DNA of 64,000 nt from Sphingomonas trueperi (lineage in GTDB: Bacteria > Pseudomonadota > Alphaproteobacteria > Sphingomonadales > Sphingomonadaceae), in assembly GCF_011927635.1 (NCBI RefSeq), contig NZ_JAATJB010000001.1:310001-374000 (forward strand), written 5' to 3'. The notes under the pieces were generated by a model. The model was not told where the DNA came from, did not search any database, and worked only from the letters and a program-made list of their open reading frames with translations. Position numbers and translations under genes: made by a program. Shown here one piece after another: positions 9,367 to 19,900 of this stretch; the first letter of the stretch is position 1, and every line of letters begins with the position of its first letter.

Positions 9367-10437
9367 ATGTCGTTCAACAGCTTCGGTCGCGTATTCCGCT
9401 TCACCACCTGGGGCGAGAGCCATGGCCCCGCGCTCGGCGCGGTGGTCGATGGCTGCCCCCCGGGGCTGAGCTTGAGCGAGGGCGACATCCAGCCCTTTCT
9501 CGATCGCCGCCGCCCCGGCCAGTCGCGCTTCACCACGCAGCGGCAGGAGCCGGACCAGGTCCGCATCCTCTCCGGCGTGTTCGGGGGGCGCACCACCGGT
9601 ACCCCGATCGCGCTGCACATCGACAATGTCGACCAGCGCTCCAAGGACTATTCGGAGGTCGCCAGGGCCTATCGCCCCGGCCATGCCGACTTTGCCTATG
9701 ACCAGAAATACGGCTTCCGCGACTATCGCGGCGGCGGCCGTTCCTCGGCGCGCGAGACCGCGGCGCGGGTAGCAGCGGGCGCGGTCGCGCGGCTGGTGAT
9801 CCCGGAGGTGACGATCACCGCCTGGGTCGAAGCGATCGGCGGTGACGCGATCGACTATGCGAAGTTCGACGCGGCCGAGATCGCCAACAACCCCTTCTTC
9901 TGCCCCGATCCGGAGGCGGCCGCCCGCTGGGAAGCGCTGGTCGATGCCGCGCGCAAGGACGGCTCCTCGCTCGGCGCCGTCGTCACTTGCGAGGCCACCG
10001 GCGTGCCCGCCGGCTGGGGCGCGCCGCTCTACGCCAAGCTCGACAGCGAGCTGGCAGCGGCATGCATGTCGATCAACGCCGTGAAGGGCTTCGAGATCGG
10101 CGACGGCTTCGCGGCGGCAGGCTTGCGCGGCGAGGAGAATGCCGATGCGATGCGGCCGCGCGGCGATGGCGGCGTCGACTTCCTCGCCAACCATGCAGGC
10201 GGCATCGCAGGCGGCATCGCCACCGGCCAGCCGGTGCGGATGCGCGTCGCGTTCAAGCCGACCAGCTCGATCCTGATCCCGGTCGAGACCGTCACCCGCG
10301 AGGGCGAGGCCAGCGAGATCCGCACCAAGGGTCGCCACGACCCGTGCGTCGGCATTCGCGGCGTACCCGTGGTCGAAGCAATGGTCGCGCTTGTGCTGGC
10401 AGACCAGAAATTGCTGCATCGGGCGCAGGTCGGCTGA
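9367..10437 (+). CDS. aroC: Chorismate synthase
   Basis: Last enzyme of the shikimate pathway: converts 5-enolpyruvylshikimate-3-phosphate to chorismate using reduced FMN. The 356 residues have the three family signatures: [14 protein letters not shown] (about 16-29), [20 protein letters not shown] (about 120-139) and [17 protein letters not shown] (about 325-341). The start ATG at 9367 follows GGAGGG. It appears to be transcribed alone; the 123 bases before it hold no recognised element. Confidence 0.97.
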   Translation: MSFNSFGRVFRFTTWGESHGPALGAVVDGCPPGLSLSEGDIQPFLDRRRPGQSRFTTQRQEPDQVRILSGVFGGRTTGTPIALHIDNVDQRSKDYSEVARAYRPGHADFAYDQKYGFRDYRGGGRSSARETAARVAAGAVARLVIPEVTITAWVEAIGGDAIDYAKFDAAEIANNPFFCPDPEAAARWEALVDAARKDGSSLGAVVTCEATGVPAGWGAPLYAKLDSELAAACMSINAVKGFEIGDGFAAAGLRGEENADAMRPRGDGGVDFLANHAGGIAGGIATGQPVRMRVAFKPTSSILIPVETVTREGEASEIRTKGRHDPCVGIRGVPVVEAMVALVLADQKLLHRAQVG

Positions 10438-10513
10438 TCTTGCGCTCGACTCGGCCCTGACACGTTCGCTTTTATCGGCTAATCGAAATCAACCGATGAG
10501 ACTTCTTGGGCAT

Positions 10514-10541
10514 TTGATGGTTAACCTTCCGTTGGCATAAT
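10514..10541 (+). promoter_or_regulatory. Candidate promoter of the small secreted protein at 10562
   Basis: TTGATG (10514-10519) and CATAAT (10536-10541) are spaced by 16 bases, in an unusually AT-rich stretch, 20 bases before an AGAAGGA ribosome site. Sequence-match only. Confidence 0.4.
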
Positions 10542-10561
10542 CAACAGAAGGATGCCGTGTA

Positions 10562-10891
10562 ATGTACATCAAGACCATTCTTGCCGCTGCCACGCTGATC
10601 GCCGCACCGGCCGCCTTCGCGCAGCAGACCACGCCGGGCCAGACGACGCCGGGCGGCTCGACCATGGACCAGAGCACCACGCCGGGCCAGCCGTCGACCT
10701 CGCCCACCGATCCGTCGATGAACCCGTCGACCACCACGACGCCGGGCGGCACGACAGGTTCGGGCACGATGGGTACACCGGATTCGTCGTCGACGACGAC
10801 CACCTCGCCCACCGACCCGAGCGCGAGCACCACGGACTCGACCATGGGTGACCAGACCGGCGACAAGCCGAAGCGCAAGCGCCCGCGCTAA
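10562..10891 (+). CDS. Small secreted Thr/Ser/Pro-rich protein
   Basis: A 109-residue protein with a clear Sec signal peptide (residues 1-20, cleavage after AAFA). The mature part is almost entirely low complexity: repeated TTPG, STDPS and TTTT units with a basic tail KPKRKRPR. No catalytic motif is visible. The leader and the first mature residues (AQQTTPGQTTPG) resemble those of the DUF4168 protein at 38336 ([12 protein letters not shown]), hinting at a common origin or export context. ATG at 10562 is preceded by AGAAGGA, and a rho-independent terminator follows 60 bases after the stop. Function unknown. Confidence 0.75.
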   Translation: MYIKTILAAATLIAAPAAFAQQTTPGQTTPGGSTMDQSTTPGQPSTSPTDPSMNPSTTTTPGGTTGSGTMGTPDSSSTTTTSPTDPSASTTDSTMGDQTGDKPKRKRPR

Positions 10892-10951
10892 CGCAGGGTA
10901 GTTCGGCGCGGGGCCTTTCCCCCTTTCAGCCCCGCGCCTCGAGCGCCGAAG

Positions 10952-10984
10952 CGCCCGGCCCTCCCCCCAAGGGCCGGGCGTTTT
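10952..10984 (+). terminator. Rho-independent terminator after the small secreted protein
   Basis: Perfect 10-bp stem CGCCCGGCCC / GGGCCGGGCG (10952-10961 and 10971-10980) with a 9-base loop, followed by TTTT. It lies between convergent genes; the T-run serves the plus strand. Confidence 0.8.
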
Positions 10985-10988
10985 CGCG

Positions 10989-12278
10989 TCAATCGGCGAA
11001 GGGATCGCGGACGAGGATGGTATCCTCGCGCTCGGGGCTGGTCGAGACCAGCGCGACCGGGCACTGGATCAGCTCTTCCACCCGGCGGATGTACTTGATC
11101 GCCTGCGCCGGCAGATCGGCCCAGCTGCGCGCGCCGAAGGTCGATTCGGACCAGCCTTCCATCGTCTCGTAGATCGGCTCCACCGCCGCCTGGTCGGGCG
11201 CACTGGCGGGGTAGTAATCCAGCACCTCGCCATTGAGACGATAGCCGGTGCAGACCTGGATCTCCTCGAAGCCGTCGAGCACGTCGAGCTTGGTCAGCGC
11301 GATCCCGGTGATGCCGGAGACCGCGACCGACTGGCGCAGCAGCACCGCATCGAGCCAGCCGCAACGGCGCTTGCGGCCGGTGACGGTGCCGAACTCGTGG
11401 CCGCGCGTGCCGAGACGCTCGCCGATCTCATTCTCCTGCTCGCTCGGGAACGGGCCCGATCCGACGCGGGTGGTATAGGCCTTGGCGATGCCGAGCACGA
11501 AGCCGACGGCACCCGGCCCCATGCCGCTGCCGCTCGCCGCGGTCCCCGACACGGTGTTGGACGAGGTGACGAACGGATAGGTGCCATGGTCGATGTCGAG
11601 CAGCACACCCTGCGCGCCTTCGAACAGAATGCGGCGGCCGCGCGAGCGCGCCTCGTTGAGCATCTTCCACACCGGCTGGACGAAGGGCAGCACGAAGCCG
11701 GCGATCGCGCGCAGCTCGTTCAGCAAGCCCTCGCGATCGATCGGCGGCTGGCCGAAGCCGGCGCGCAGCGCATCATGGTGCGCGGCGAGGCGATCGACCT
11801 GCGGCCCGATCAAGTCGAGATTGGCGAGATCGCACACCCGAATCGCGCGGCGGCCGACCTTGTCCTCATAGGCGGGGCCGATGCCGCGGCGGGTGGTGCC
11901 GATCTTGCCGGCGCCGCTGGCATCTTCGCGCAGCGCATCGAGATCGCGGTGGAAGGGCAGGATCAGCGGGCAGGTATCCGCGATCTTGAGCGTGTCCGGG
12001 GTCACGTCGACCCCTTGCTCGCGCAGCTTCTCCACCTCGGCCTTGAGCGCCCAGGGATCGAGCACCACGCCGTTGCCGATCACGCTCGGCGTGCCGCGGA
12101 CGATGCCCGAGGGGAGCAACGAGAGCTTGTAGACCTTTTCGCCGATCACCAGCGTATGGCCGGCATTGTGCCCGCCCTGGAAGCGGACGACCACGTCGGC
12201 GCGCTCGGCGAGCCAGTCGACGATCTTGCCCTTGCCTTCGTCACCCCATTGGGCGCCGATCACTGCCACATTTGCCAT
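10989..12278 (-). CDS. purA: Adenylosuccinate synthetase
   Basis: Commits IMP to AMP synthesis: IMP + aspartate + GTP to adenylosuccinate. The 429 residues start with the GTP-binding loop [21 protein letters not shown] (about 8-28), then [10 protein letters not shown] (about 34-43) and the signature [11 protein letters not shown] (about 130-140); [15 protein letters not shown] (about 328) is the GTP-specificity segment. Length is normal. ATG at 12278. It lies downstream of the hybrid histidine kinase with a 142-base gap in which I see no clear promoter. Confidence 0.97.
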   Translation of the reverse strand: MANVAVIGAQWGDEGKGKIVDWLAERADVVVRFQGGHNAGHTLVIGEKVYKLSLLPSGIVRGTPSVIGNGVVLDPWALKAEVEKLREQGVDVTPDTLKIADTCPLILPFHRDLDALREDASGAGKIGTTRRGIGPAYEDKVGRRAIRVCDLANLDLIGPQVDRLAAHHDALRAGFGQPPIDREGLLNELRAIAGFVLPFVQPVWKMLNEARSRGRRILFEGAQGVLLDIDHGTYPFVTSSNTVSGTAASGSGMGPGAVGFVLGIAKAYTTRVGSGPFPSEQENEIGERLGTRGHEFGTVTGRKRRCGWLDAVLLRQSVAVSGITGIALTKLDVLDGFEEIQVCTGYRLNGEVLDYYPASAPDQAAVEPIYETMEGWSESTFGARSWADLPAQAIKYIRRVEELIQCPVALVSTSPEREDTILVRDPFAD

Positions 12279-12420
12279 GGATACACGTCCTCCGCCTGCC
12301 GGGCGGACCCTGGCCGCCCTTCGACAGGACTCGGCGGCAGGGACTGGTCAACCGGACGCGTCGCCCGAAGCCGCGGCGCGAATGGCGAACGCACGCCCGA
12401 AGGTCAAGCCTTTCCTGCCG

Positions 12421-15400
12421 TCAGCCGTCCAGTGCGGCGCGGATCGCGGTGGCCAGCGCGGCGATGTCGAACGGCTTGGGCAGGATGTTCTCGTCGGCAC
12501 CCGGATCGGGCGAATCGGGGGCATAGCCGCTGGTGAGCAGCACCTTCAACTCGGGCATGCGCTCGCGCACGCGCGTCGCCAGCTCGCGGCCGCTCATCTC
12601 GGGCATCACCACGTCGCTGAACAGCAGCGAGACCTTCTGCCCGCGCTCGAGGAGCCGCAGCGCCTCGATCCCGTCGCGCGCGAAGACCACGCCGTAGCCG
12701 AGCTCGCGCAGCGCCTCGACCGAATAGGTGCGCACGCGGTCCTCGTCCTCGACGACGAGGATCACTTCGCTGGACTGCCCGCGCGGAAGTTCGCGCGTGA
12801 CGCCGCTTGCGGCGGGCGTAGGCACCGCCTCGGGCTGCGCCGGCAGCAGCACCCGCACGCAGGTACCCTTACCGGGTTCGCTCTCGATCGTCACATGCCC
12901 GCCCGACTGGCGGACGAAGCCGAACACCTGGCTGAGCCCCAGCCCGGTGCCCTTGCCGACGCCCTTGGTGGTGAAGAACGGATCGAAGGCGCGCGCCGCC
13001 ACCTCGGGCGGCATGCCCACGCCCGTGTCCCGAATGCGGATCTCGACGAAATCGCCCGCGGCGATCTCGTAGCGGCCAGCCTCGTCGGCCCCGATCGCCA
13101 CTTGCTCGGTCTCGATCGTCAGCGTGCCGCCCTCGGGCATCGCATCGCGGCCGTTGACCGCAAGGTTGAGCACGACATTTTCCAGCTGGTTGCGGTCTGC
13201 CACCACAGGATCGAGCCGACGGGCGAACTGCGTCTCGATCACCACGCCTTCGCCCAGCGTGCGCACCAGCAGCTCGATCATCCCGCCGAGCATGTCGTTG
13301 ACGTCAAGCGCGGTCGGCGCCAGCGGCTGGCGGCGCGAAAAGGCGAGCAGCCGCTGGGTCAGCGCCGCCGCGCGGCTCGCCCCGTCGCGCGCCGCGACGA
13401 GATAGCGGTCGATATCGGTCCGCCCCTGCGCGACGCGGCGCTCCATCAGGTCGAGCGCGCCGATCACCACCGCGAGCATATTGTTGAAATCATGCGCGAT
13501 GCCGCCGGTCAGCTGCCCCACCGCCTCCATCTTCTGCGCCTGGCGAAGCTGCGCCTCGGCGGCCATCAGCCGCTCGGTCCGCTCGCGCACGGCGGCCTCC
13601 AGTTCCTCGCGCGAGCGGGCGAGCACTTCGCGCGCGTCGACGATGTCCTGGATGTCGGTGCTGGTGCCGAACCAGCGCACGATGCGGCCGGTCTCGTCGC
13701 GCAGCGGCTGCGCGCGGCCCAGCGCCCAGCGATAGATGCCGCTATGGTGCCGCATGCGATATTCGATGCGATAGAGGTCGCCGGTTTGAACGCAATGCTG
13801 CCACGCCGCCGCCGCGCGGCGCTGGTCGCCGGGGTGAAGCACCGTCCCCCATGCATCGCCATCGGTGCTGCCGCGCTCGACGCCGGTATAATCGTACCAG
13901 CGATCATTGTAGAAATCGACCGCGCCTTCGGCATCGGCCGACCAGACCATGTGATCGATCGAATTGGTGATCGCGCGGAACTTCGCCTCGCTCTCGCGCA
14001 GCGCCAGCACCGCACCGGCGCGCTCGACCGAATCCCAGGTGGTCTCGACCACTGTCTCGACGAAGGCGATCTCCTCCGGCCGCCAAGCCCGCGGCCCCGC
14101 GCCATTGGCGTAGAAGGTCGCCACCCACTGCCCGCCGCGCAGCAACGGCACGCCGATCGCCGAGGGCGAAAGCTTGCTCAGCTCGGTATGCGGGAATTCG
14201 GTGCTGCTGTCGTCGAAGGTGATGGTGCGGCCCTGCCGATAGCGCTCGACCAGCGGCGCCACCGCATCCAGCCGCCACTGGCCCGCGAGCTTGGGCAGGC
14301 TGCCGTCGGTCCAGCACGGGCCCAGGTGGATCACTTCGCCCGCCACCCGGTAGAATCCGACACGCGCGAGGCCCAGCCTGGCCCCCAGTTCGGCCGCGGT
14401 GAGTTCCATGATCGCGTCGGGCATGTCGAGCGCGCGCTGACGCTCGGCCAGGCCGTGCAGGAAGGACTGCGACTCGGTTGCGGAGCGCAGATCGTCTGCG
14501 GCGTCCTGCGCGGCTTCCTCGGCAAGCTTGCGGTCGGTAATGTCGAAGCTGACGCCGGGGAAGCGGACCGGATGCCCCTCGGCATCGAAGGTGCAGCGCC
14601 CCTGGGTGAGCAGCCAGCGCACCTCGCCATCGGCCCGCAATACGCGGAATTCGAGCTTGAGCGGTGCGCGGTCGGCGATCGACTGGCGTACCTCCATCGC
14701 GATGCGCGCGCGATCGTCGGGATGGATGAAGTTGAGCACCGCATCGAACGCGCCGCCACGGGCGACGCGCTCCGGGTCGATGCCGAACAGCGCGGCGAAA
14801 CGCTCGTCGCCGGTCACCCGGCCACTTTCCGCCGTCCAGTCCCAGGTACCGATCCCCGTCGATGCGTTGAGCGCGAGCTGCAGCCGCTCCTCGCTCCGCC
14901 GCAACGCTTCTTCGGCGGCGGCGCGCTCGGTGATGTCGGCGGCGGCGACGAAGATGCCGGTGCAGGCGCCGAGCGAATCCTTGATCGGCTGATAGGCGAA
15001 ATCGAGTACGCGGCGCTCGGGCGGGCTGCCTTGCCGGCGCTGGAGCAAAATCTCGCGGCCGAGCGCGCGATAGGGCTCGCCACTGCGATAGACCTGGTCG
15101 AGGATCGCGACATAGCCCTGCTCGACCACCTCGGGCAGGGCCTCGGCAACCGATTGCCCCACCACCGCCTCGCGGCCGATCAGGTCCAGATATGCGGGAT
15201 TGGCGAGGACGAAGCGATGCTCCGGCCCGTCGAGCAGCGCCACCGCGCCGGGCGCCTGCGCGAAATAGTCGCGCAGCCGCTCGATCTCGGCCTGCTGGGC
15301 GCGCTCGGCGAGCACCACCCGCGTTGTCTCGTTGCCCTGGTTGAGAATGCCGAGCACGCGGCCCTCGGCGTCGCGGATCGGCGTGAAGCTGTAGTTCCAC

Positions 15401-15801
15401 CACGTATCGCACGGCACGCCGTCGCGTGCCATCCGCAGCAGCTGGTCGTAGACTGCGAAACCGCGACCGGTGGCGACCACGTCCTCCATCTGCGGGCCGA
15501 CCACGTCCCAGATCTCCGCCCAGACCTCGCCTCCCGCACGCCCCAACGCCCAGGGATGGCGATCCGCCGCGATCGGCGCCCAGGCATCGTTGTAGAGCAG
15601 GCGGAACTCGGGCCCCCAATAGAGCGCTTTGGGGAAACGCGAGGCGAGCATCATGTCGACGGTGATGCGCAGCGGCTCGCACCAGGTGTCGGGCGCACCG
15701 AACGGATGGCGCGACCAGTCGAACGTGCGGAGGCGTTCGGCCATCTCGCCGCTATGATCCAAAAAGCGAAGCGGGGCGGCCATGTGCAATTCGTTGATCA
15801 T
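12421..15801 (-). CDS. Multi-PAS/GAF hybrid histidine kinase with C-terminal receiver
   Basis: Cytoplasmic sensor kinase of 1126 residues, no membrane segments seen. Order: PAS-like input (about 15-150), second PAS (about 165-280), PAS/PAC (about 285-425, ending FPGVSFDITDRK), GAF (about 440-600), fourth PAS/PAC (about 605-735), coiled coil, HisKA with the H-box GGIAHDFNN (His near residue 768), HATPase_c, and a receiver domain (about 1005-1125) with phospho-acceptor Asp in LLFSDVVMP near residue 1063 and the conserved Lys region. No flavin-binding LOV cysteine motif was seen, so light sensing is not indicated. Start ATG at 15801; an ATG six codons later is an alternative. No response regulator is adjacent. 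It is divergent from the fumarylacetoacetase gene. Signal unknown. Confidence 0.88.
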   Translation of the reverse strand: MINELHMAAPLRFLDHSGEMAERLRTFDWSRHPFGAPDTWCEPLRITVDMMLASRFPKALYWGPEFRLLYNDAWAPIAADRHPWALGRAGGEVWAEIWDVVGPQMEDVVATGRGFAVYDQLLRMARDGVPCDTWWNYSFTPIRDAEGRVLGILNQGNETTRVVLAERAQQAEIERLRDYFAQAPGAVALLDGPEHRFVLANPAYLDLIGREAVVGQSVAEALPEVVEQGYVAILDQVYRSGEPYRALGREILLQRRQGSPPERRVLDFAYQPIKDSLGACTGIFVAAADITERAAAEEALRRSEERLQLALNASTGIGTWDWTAESGRVTGDERFAALFGIDPERVARGGAFDAVLNFIHPDDRARIAMEVRQSIADRAPLKLEFRVLRADGEVRWLLTQGRCTFDAEGHPVRFPGVSFDITDRKLAEEAAQDAADDLRSATESQSFLHGLAERQRALDMPDAIMELTAAELGARLGLARVGFYRVAGEVIHLGPCWTDGSLPKLAGQWRLDAVAPLVERYRQGRTITFDDSSTEFPHTELSKLSPSAIGVPLLRGGQWVATFYANGAGPRAWRPEEIAFVETVVETTWDSVERAGAVLALRESEAKFRAITNSIDHMVWSADAEGAVDFYNDRWYDYTGVERGSTDGDAWGTVLHPGDQRRAAAAWQHCVQTGDLYRIEYRMRHHSGIYRWALGRAQPLRDETGRIVRWFGTSTDIQDIVDAREVLARSREELEAAVRERTERLMAAEAQLRQAQKMEAVGQLTGGIAHDFNNMLAVVIGALDLMERRVAQGRTDIDRYLVAARDGASRAAALTQRLLAFSRRQPLAPTALDVNDMLGGMIELLVRTLGEGVVIETQFARRLDPVVADRNQLENVVLNLAVNGRDAMPEGGTLTIETEQVAIGADEAGRYEIAAGDFVEIRIRDTGVGMPPEVAARAFDPFFTTKGVGKGTGLGLSQVFGFVRQSGGHVTIESEPGKGTCVRVLLPAQPEAVPTPAASGVTRELPRGQSSEVILVVEDEDRVRTYSVEALRELGYGVVFARDGIEALRLLERGQKVSLLFSDVVMPEMSGRELATRVRERMPELKVLLTSGYAPDSPDPGADENILPKPFDIAALATAIRAALDG

Positions 15802-15907
15802 GGCCCGCCCCTAAGTCAATGCGACTGGGCAAAATACGTAGCAACGGGGTACGGTTCCGTGGCGAGCGAAGTTGCCCTATGGCGACCGCCGAAGGAGATG
15901 GTGTCAA

Positions 15908-16915
15908 ATGAAACTAGCCAGCCTCAAGCAGGGCCGCGACGGCAAGCTCGTCGTCGTCTCGAACGATCTCGCCTGGTGCGCCGACGCCAGCCACATCGCC
16001 CCGACGCTGCAGGCCGCGCTCGACGATTGGGCGCGGGTGGAAGGCGATCTGCGCAATCTCGCCACCGATCTCGAGCATGAGACCATCCCGATGATGCGCT
16101 TCCACGAGCGCCAGGCATCGGCACCCCTGCCCCGCGCCTATCAATGGGCGGACGGCTCGGCTTATGTGAACCATGTCGCGCTGGTGCGGCAGGCGCGCGG
16201 TGCCGAGCTGCCCGAGAGCTTCTGGCAGGATCCGCTGATGTACCAGGGCGGATCGGACGGCTTCCTGGGCCCGCGCGATTCGATTCCTCTGAAGGACGAG
16301 AGCTGGGGCTGCGACCTCGAAGCCGAAGTGGTGGTCGTGACCGGCGACGTGCCGCTGGGGGCCAGCCGTGAAGAGGCGCTGGCGGGGGTGCGGCTGATCG
16401 GCCTCACCAACGACGTGTCCCTGCGCAACCTCATCCCCGGCGAACTCGCCAAGGGCTTCGGCTTCTTCCAGTCCAAGCCGGCCAGCGCCTTCTCGCCGGT
16501 GTTCGTGACGCCCGACGCACTGGGCGACTGGTGGCAGGACGGCAAGCTCCACCGCACGCTGATGGTCGACCTCAACGGCAAGCCCTTCGGCCGTGTCGCG
16601 GCGGGCGAGGACATGACCTTCGATTTCGGCACGCTGATCGCCCATGCCGCCAAGACGCGCGCACTGGGCGCAGGCACGATCATAGGATCGGGCACCGTCT
16701 CCAACCGCGACGCCGATGGCGGCCCGGGCAAACCGATCGGCGAGGGCGGCAAGGGCTATTGCTGCCTCGCCGAGGTGCGCACCGTCGAGACGATCCTGCG
16801 CGGCGCGGCCGAGACGCCGTTCCTCAAGGCGGGCGACACGATCCGCATCTGGGCAGAGGACGACAAGCACCACCCGATCTTCGGCACGATCGAGCAGACG
16901 GTGGTGGCGGACTGA
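15908..16915 (+). CDS. Fumarylacetoacetase (fumarylacetoacetate hydrolase family)
   Basis: Likely hydrolyses fumarylacetoacetate to fumarate and acetoacetate, the last step of tyrosine/homogentisate breakdown. The 335 residues belong to the bacterial FAH group: an N-terminal small domain (about 1-75), then the catalytic core with WGCDLEAEVVVVTGDVP (about 137-153, metal-binding acidic residues), LTNDVSLRNL (about 173) and GTVSNRDADGGPGKPIGEGG (about 262). The start ATG at 15908 follows GGAGATGG. It stands between the divergent histidine kinase and the convergent dnaE2; the other tyrosine-degradation genes are not in the window, so the substrate is inferred from family. Confidence 0.85.
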   Translation: MKLASLKQGRDGKLVVVSNDLAWCADASHIAPTLQAALDDWARVEGDLRNLATDLEHETIPMMRFHERQASAPLPRAYQWADGSAYVNHVALVRQARGAELPESFWQDPLMYQGGSDGFLGPRDSIPLKDESWGCDLEAEVVVVTGDVPLGASREEALAGVRLIGLTNDVSLRNLIPGELAKGFGFFQSKPASAFSPVFVTPDALGDWWQDGKLHRTLMVDLNGKPFGRVAAGEDMTFDFGTLIAHAAKTRALGAGTIIGSGTVSNRDADGGPGKPIGEGGKGYCCLAEVRTVETILRGAAETPFLKAGDTIRIWAEDDKHHPIFGTIEQTVVAD

Positions 16916-16920
16916 TCTGC

Positions 16921-16955
16921 GCGGGAGCGGTCTCCAGCGGGAAAGCCGCTCCCGC
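16921..16955. terminator. Hairpin between convergent fumarylacetoacetase and dnaE2 genes
   Basis: A perfect 10-bp inverted repeat (GCGGGAGCGG at 16921-16930 and its complement at 16946-16955) with a 15-base loop sits in the 42-base gap between two converging genes. There is no T-run, so it may be a weak or bidirectional terminator only. Confidence 0.45.
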
Positions 16956-16957
16956 CA

Positions 16958-19900
16958 TCAGTGGAAATCGTGCGACTTGATGGGAATGAGGTCCTCGCGC
17001 CGCGATGGCCAGCTCTCTGGGGTCCGCTGCTTGGGATAGGCATGGGCGGGATCGGTGGCGCGGATGACCTTCCGATCACGCGAGTCGATCGTGCCGCCAT
17101 GCGTCGCGCCGTCGCCCGGCATCGTCATCCGCGGCAGGTCGAGCGCACCGACGCTGCGCAGCAGGTCGGTCAGGTCGGTGATCGTCTCGGCGATCAGGTG
17201 CAGCACCTCGCCCTCACGCTGGAGCCGGCCGCGCACCGCAATCATCGGCGCGGCGAGGATGATCGGGCGGTAGAGCGCGAAGCGCGCCGGCCAGACGATC
17301 GCATTGGCGATTCCGCTCTCGTCCTCCAGCGTCAGGAAGATGCTCTTGGCGCTGCCCGGCTTCTGGCGGACGAGGACGATACCTGCAACTTCCACGCGCG
17401 CACCGTCCTTGAGCGTCCTGAGGTCGCCGCACGGCCGGATCCGCCGCGCGGCGAGCGTCCCTCGGAGGAAGTGCAGCGGGTGCGCGCGGAGACTCAGCTG
17501 GGTAGCGCGATAGTCCTCCACCACCTCGCGCCCGGCAGTGAGCGGGGTCAGCGTCACCGCGGGCTCGGCCGCCTGGATCGGGCCTTCGATCCCGGCGAAC
17601 AGCGGCAGCGGCGTCTGGTCGAGGGCCTTGATCGCCCAGAGCGCCTGGCGGCGATCCTGGCCGAAGCAGCGGAAGCCATCGGCGCGCGCGAGCTTCTCCA
17701 GCGCGGCGGGGGAGACGCGGGCGCGGCGCCACACATCCTCGATCGAGGTGAAGGGCCGCTCGGCGCGCGCGACGAGGATCGCCTCGGCATCGCGGGCGGA
17801 GAGGCCCTGCACCACCCGCATGCCGAGGCGAAGGGGGAGCAACCCAAGATCCTCCCCCAGCTTGCTGGGGGAGGGGGACCGCTCGGCGGAGCCGAGGGGT
17901 GGAGGGGCCGCGCCGAAGGCGCGGGTCTCGCCGACCTCGTCGTCCCACCGCCGCTGGCGCGGCGGCCCCTCCACCATGTGCTGGCGCACATGGTCCCCCT
18001 CCCCGAGCTTCGCCCGGGGAGGAATGGTGGCCCCCAACACCCGCGTATCCCAGTCGCTGTCGTTGACGCATACCGCGCGCACCTCGACGCCATGCTCCCG
18101 CGCATCGCGGACGATCTGCGCCGGGGCATAGAAGCCCATCGGCTGCGCGTTGAGCAGCGCCGCGCAGAAGATGTCGGGATGGTGGCACTTCATCCAGCTC
18201 GACGCATAGGCGATCTTGGCGAAGCTCGCCGCATGGCTCTCGGGAAAGCCGTAGCTGCCAAAGCCCTCGATCTGCTTGAAGGTGCGCTCGGCGAAGTCCT
18301 GGGTATAGCCCTTCTCCAGCATCCCGCTGATCATCTTCTCCTTGAAATGCGTGACGCCGCCGGTTGACTTGAACGTCGCCATCGCGCGGCGCAGGGCATC
18401 GGCCTCGGCCGGCTTGAAGCCCGCGCCGACGATGGCGACCTTCATCGCCTGTTCCTGGAACAGCGGCACGCCGAAGGTCTTCTCCAACACGTCGCGCAGT
18501 TCCTCGCTCGGATACTCGACCGCTTCCTTGCCCTCGCGCCGGCGCAGATAGGGATGCACCATGTCGCCCTGAATCGGCCCCGGCCGCACGATCGCGACCT
18601 GGATGACGAGGTCATAGAACTCCTTGGGCTTCAACCGCGGCAGCATCGACATCTGCGCGCGGCTCTCGATCTGGAAGGTGCCGAGCGTGTCGGCCTTCTG
18701 GATCATCGCGAAGGTCGCGGGATCGTCCTCCTGCATCGCATCCGAAGCGAGCGTCAGCTTAACGCCCTTGTGCTGCTCGAGCAGATCGAACGCGCGCCGC
18801 ATGCAGCCGAGCATGCCGAGCCCAAGAATGTCGACCTTCATCAGGCCGAGCTCCTCGATATCGTCCTTCTCCCATTCGATCACCCGCCGGTCGACCATCG
18901 CCGCCGGTTCGATTGGCACGATCTCGTCGAGATTGGCCTGGGCCAGCACGAAGCCGCCCGGATGCTGCGAACGGTGGCGCGGCGTACCGATCAGCTGGCG
19001 GGCAAGGTCGAGCGTCAGCGCGAGGCGCGGTTCGCTGGCGTCGAGGTTGAGCGCGGCGGCATCGGCCTCGCTCACGCCTTCGTTCGACCAGCCCCAGACC
19101 TGCCCCGCCAGCCCGGCGGTGACGTCCTCGGGCAACCCCAGCGCCTTGCCGACCTCGCGCACCGCCCCCCTCGTACGATAGCGGCTGACCACGGCGGTGA
19201 GCGCGGCATGGCGTTCGCCATAGGTCTCGTAGATCCACTGGATCACTTCCTCGCGCCGCTCATGCTCGAAATCGACGTCGATATCGGGGGGCTCGTCGCG
19301 GTCCTCGGAGATGAATCGCTCGAACAGCAATTTGTGCATCACCGGATCGATCGAGGTGACGCCGAGCAGGAAGCAGATCAGCGAATTGGCCGCGCTCCCG
19401 CGCCCCTGGCACAGAATCTCCTGCGCGCGGGCGAAGCGGACGATCGAGTGGACGGTGAGGAAATAGGGCGCGTAGCCGCATTTCTCGACCAGCCGCAGTT
19501 CCTTCTCCAGCAGTTCGGCATATTCGACCGGTGGCCCTTCCGGGAACTTCGCGGCGAGCGCATCGCGGGCGAGCTTGGCCAGCGCCGCCTGCGGGCTGCG
19601 GCCGGACATCACCACTTCGTCCGGGTAGCGATAGAGCTTGCCGAGCTCGCGGGGATTGAAGGCGCAGCGTTCGACTATCGCCTCCACCGCCTGCAGCGCC
19701 TCGGGCCAGGCGGCGAAGCGGCGTGCCATTTCGTGCGGGGGCTTGAGGTGCCGATCCGCACTGCGGGCGCGGCGGAAGCCGAGATCGTCGACCGTGCTGG
19801 TGTGGCGGATCGCGGTCATCACGTCGTGCAGCATCCGCCGGTCCGGATGATGATAGAGCACGTCGCCGGTGGCGAGCGGGGTAAGGCCATGCGCGGCGGC

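Noticed and set aside
12166..16080. A 1304-codon open frame on the plus strand across the histidine kinase and its surroundings
   Set aside because: It is the antisense shadow of the kinase in GC-rich DNA; its product is His/Arg/Leu-rich with no domain, while the minus strand has a full PAS-GAF-kinase-receiver protein.
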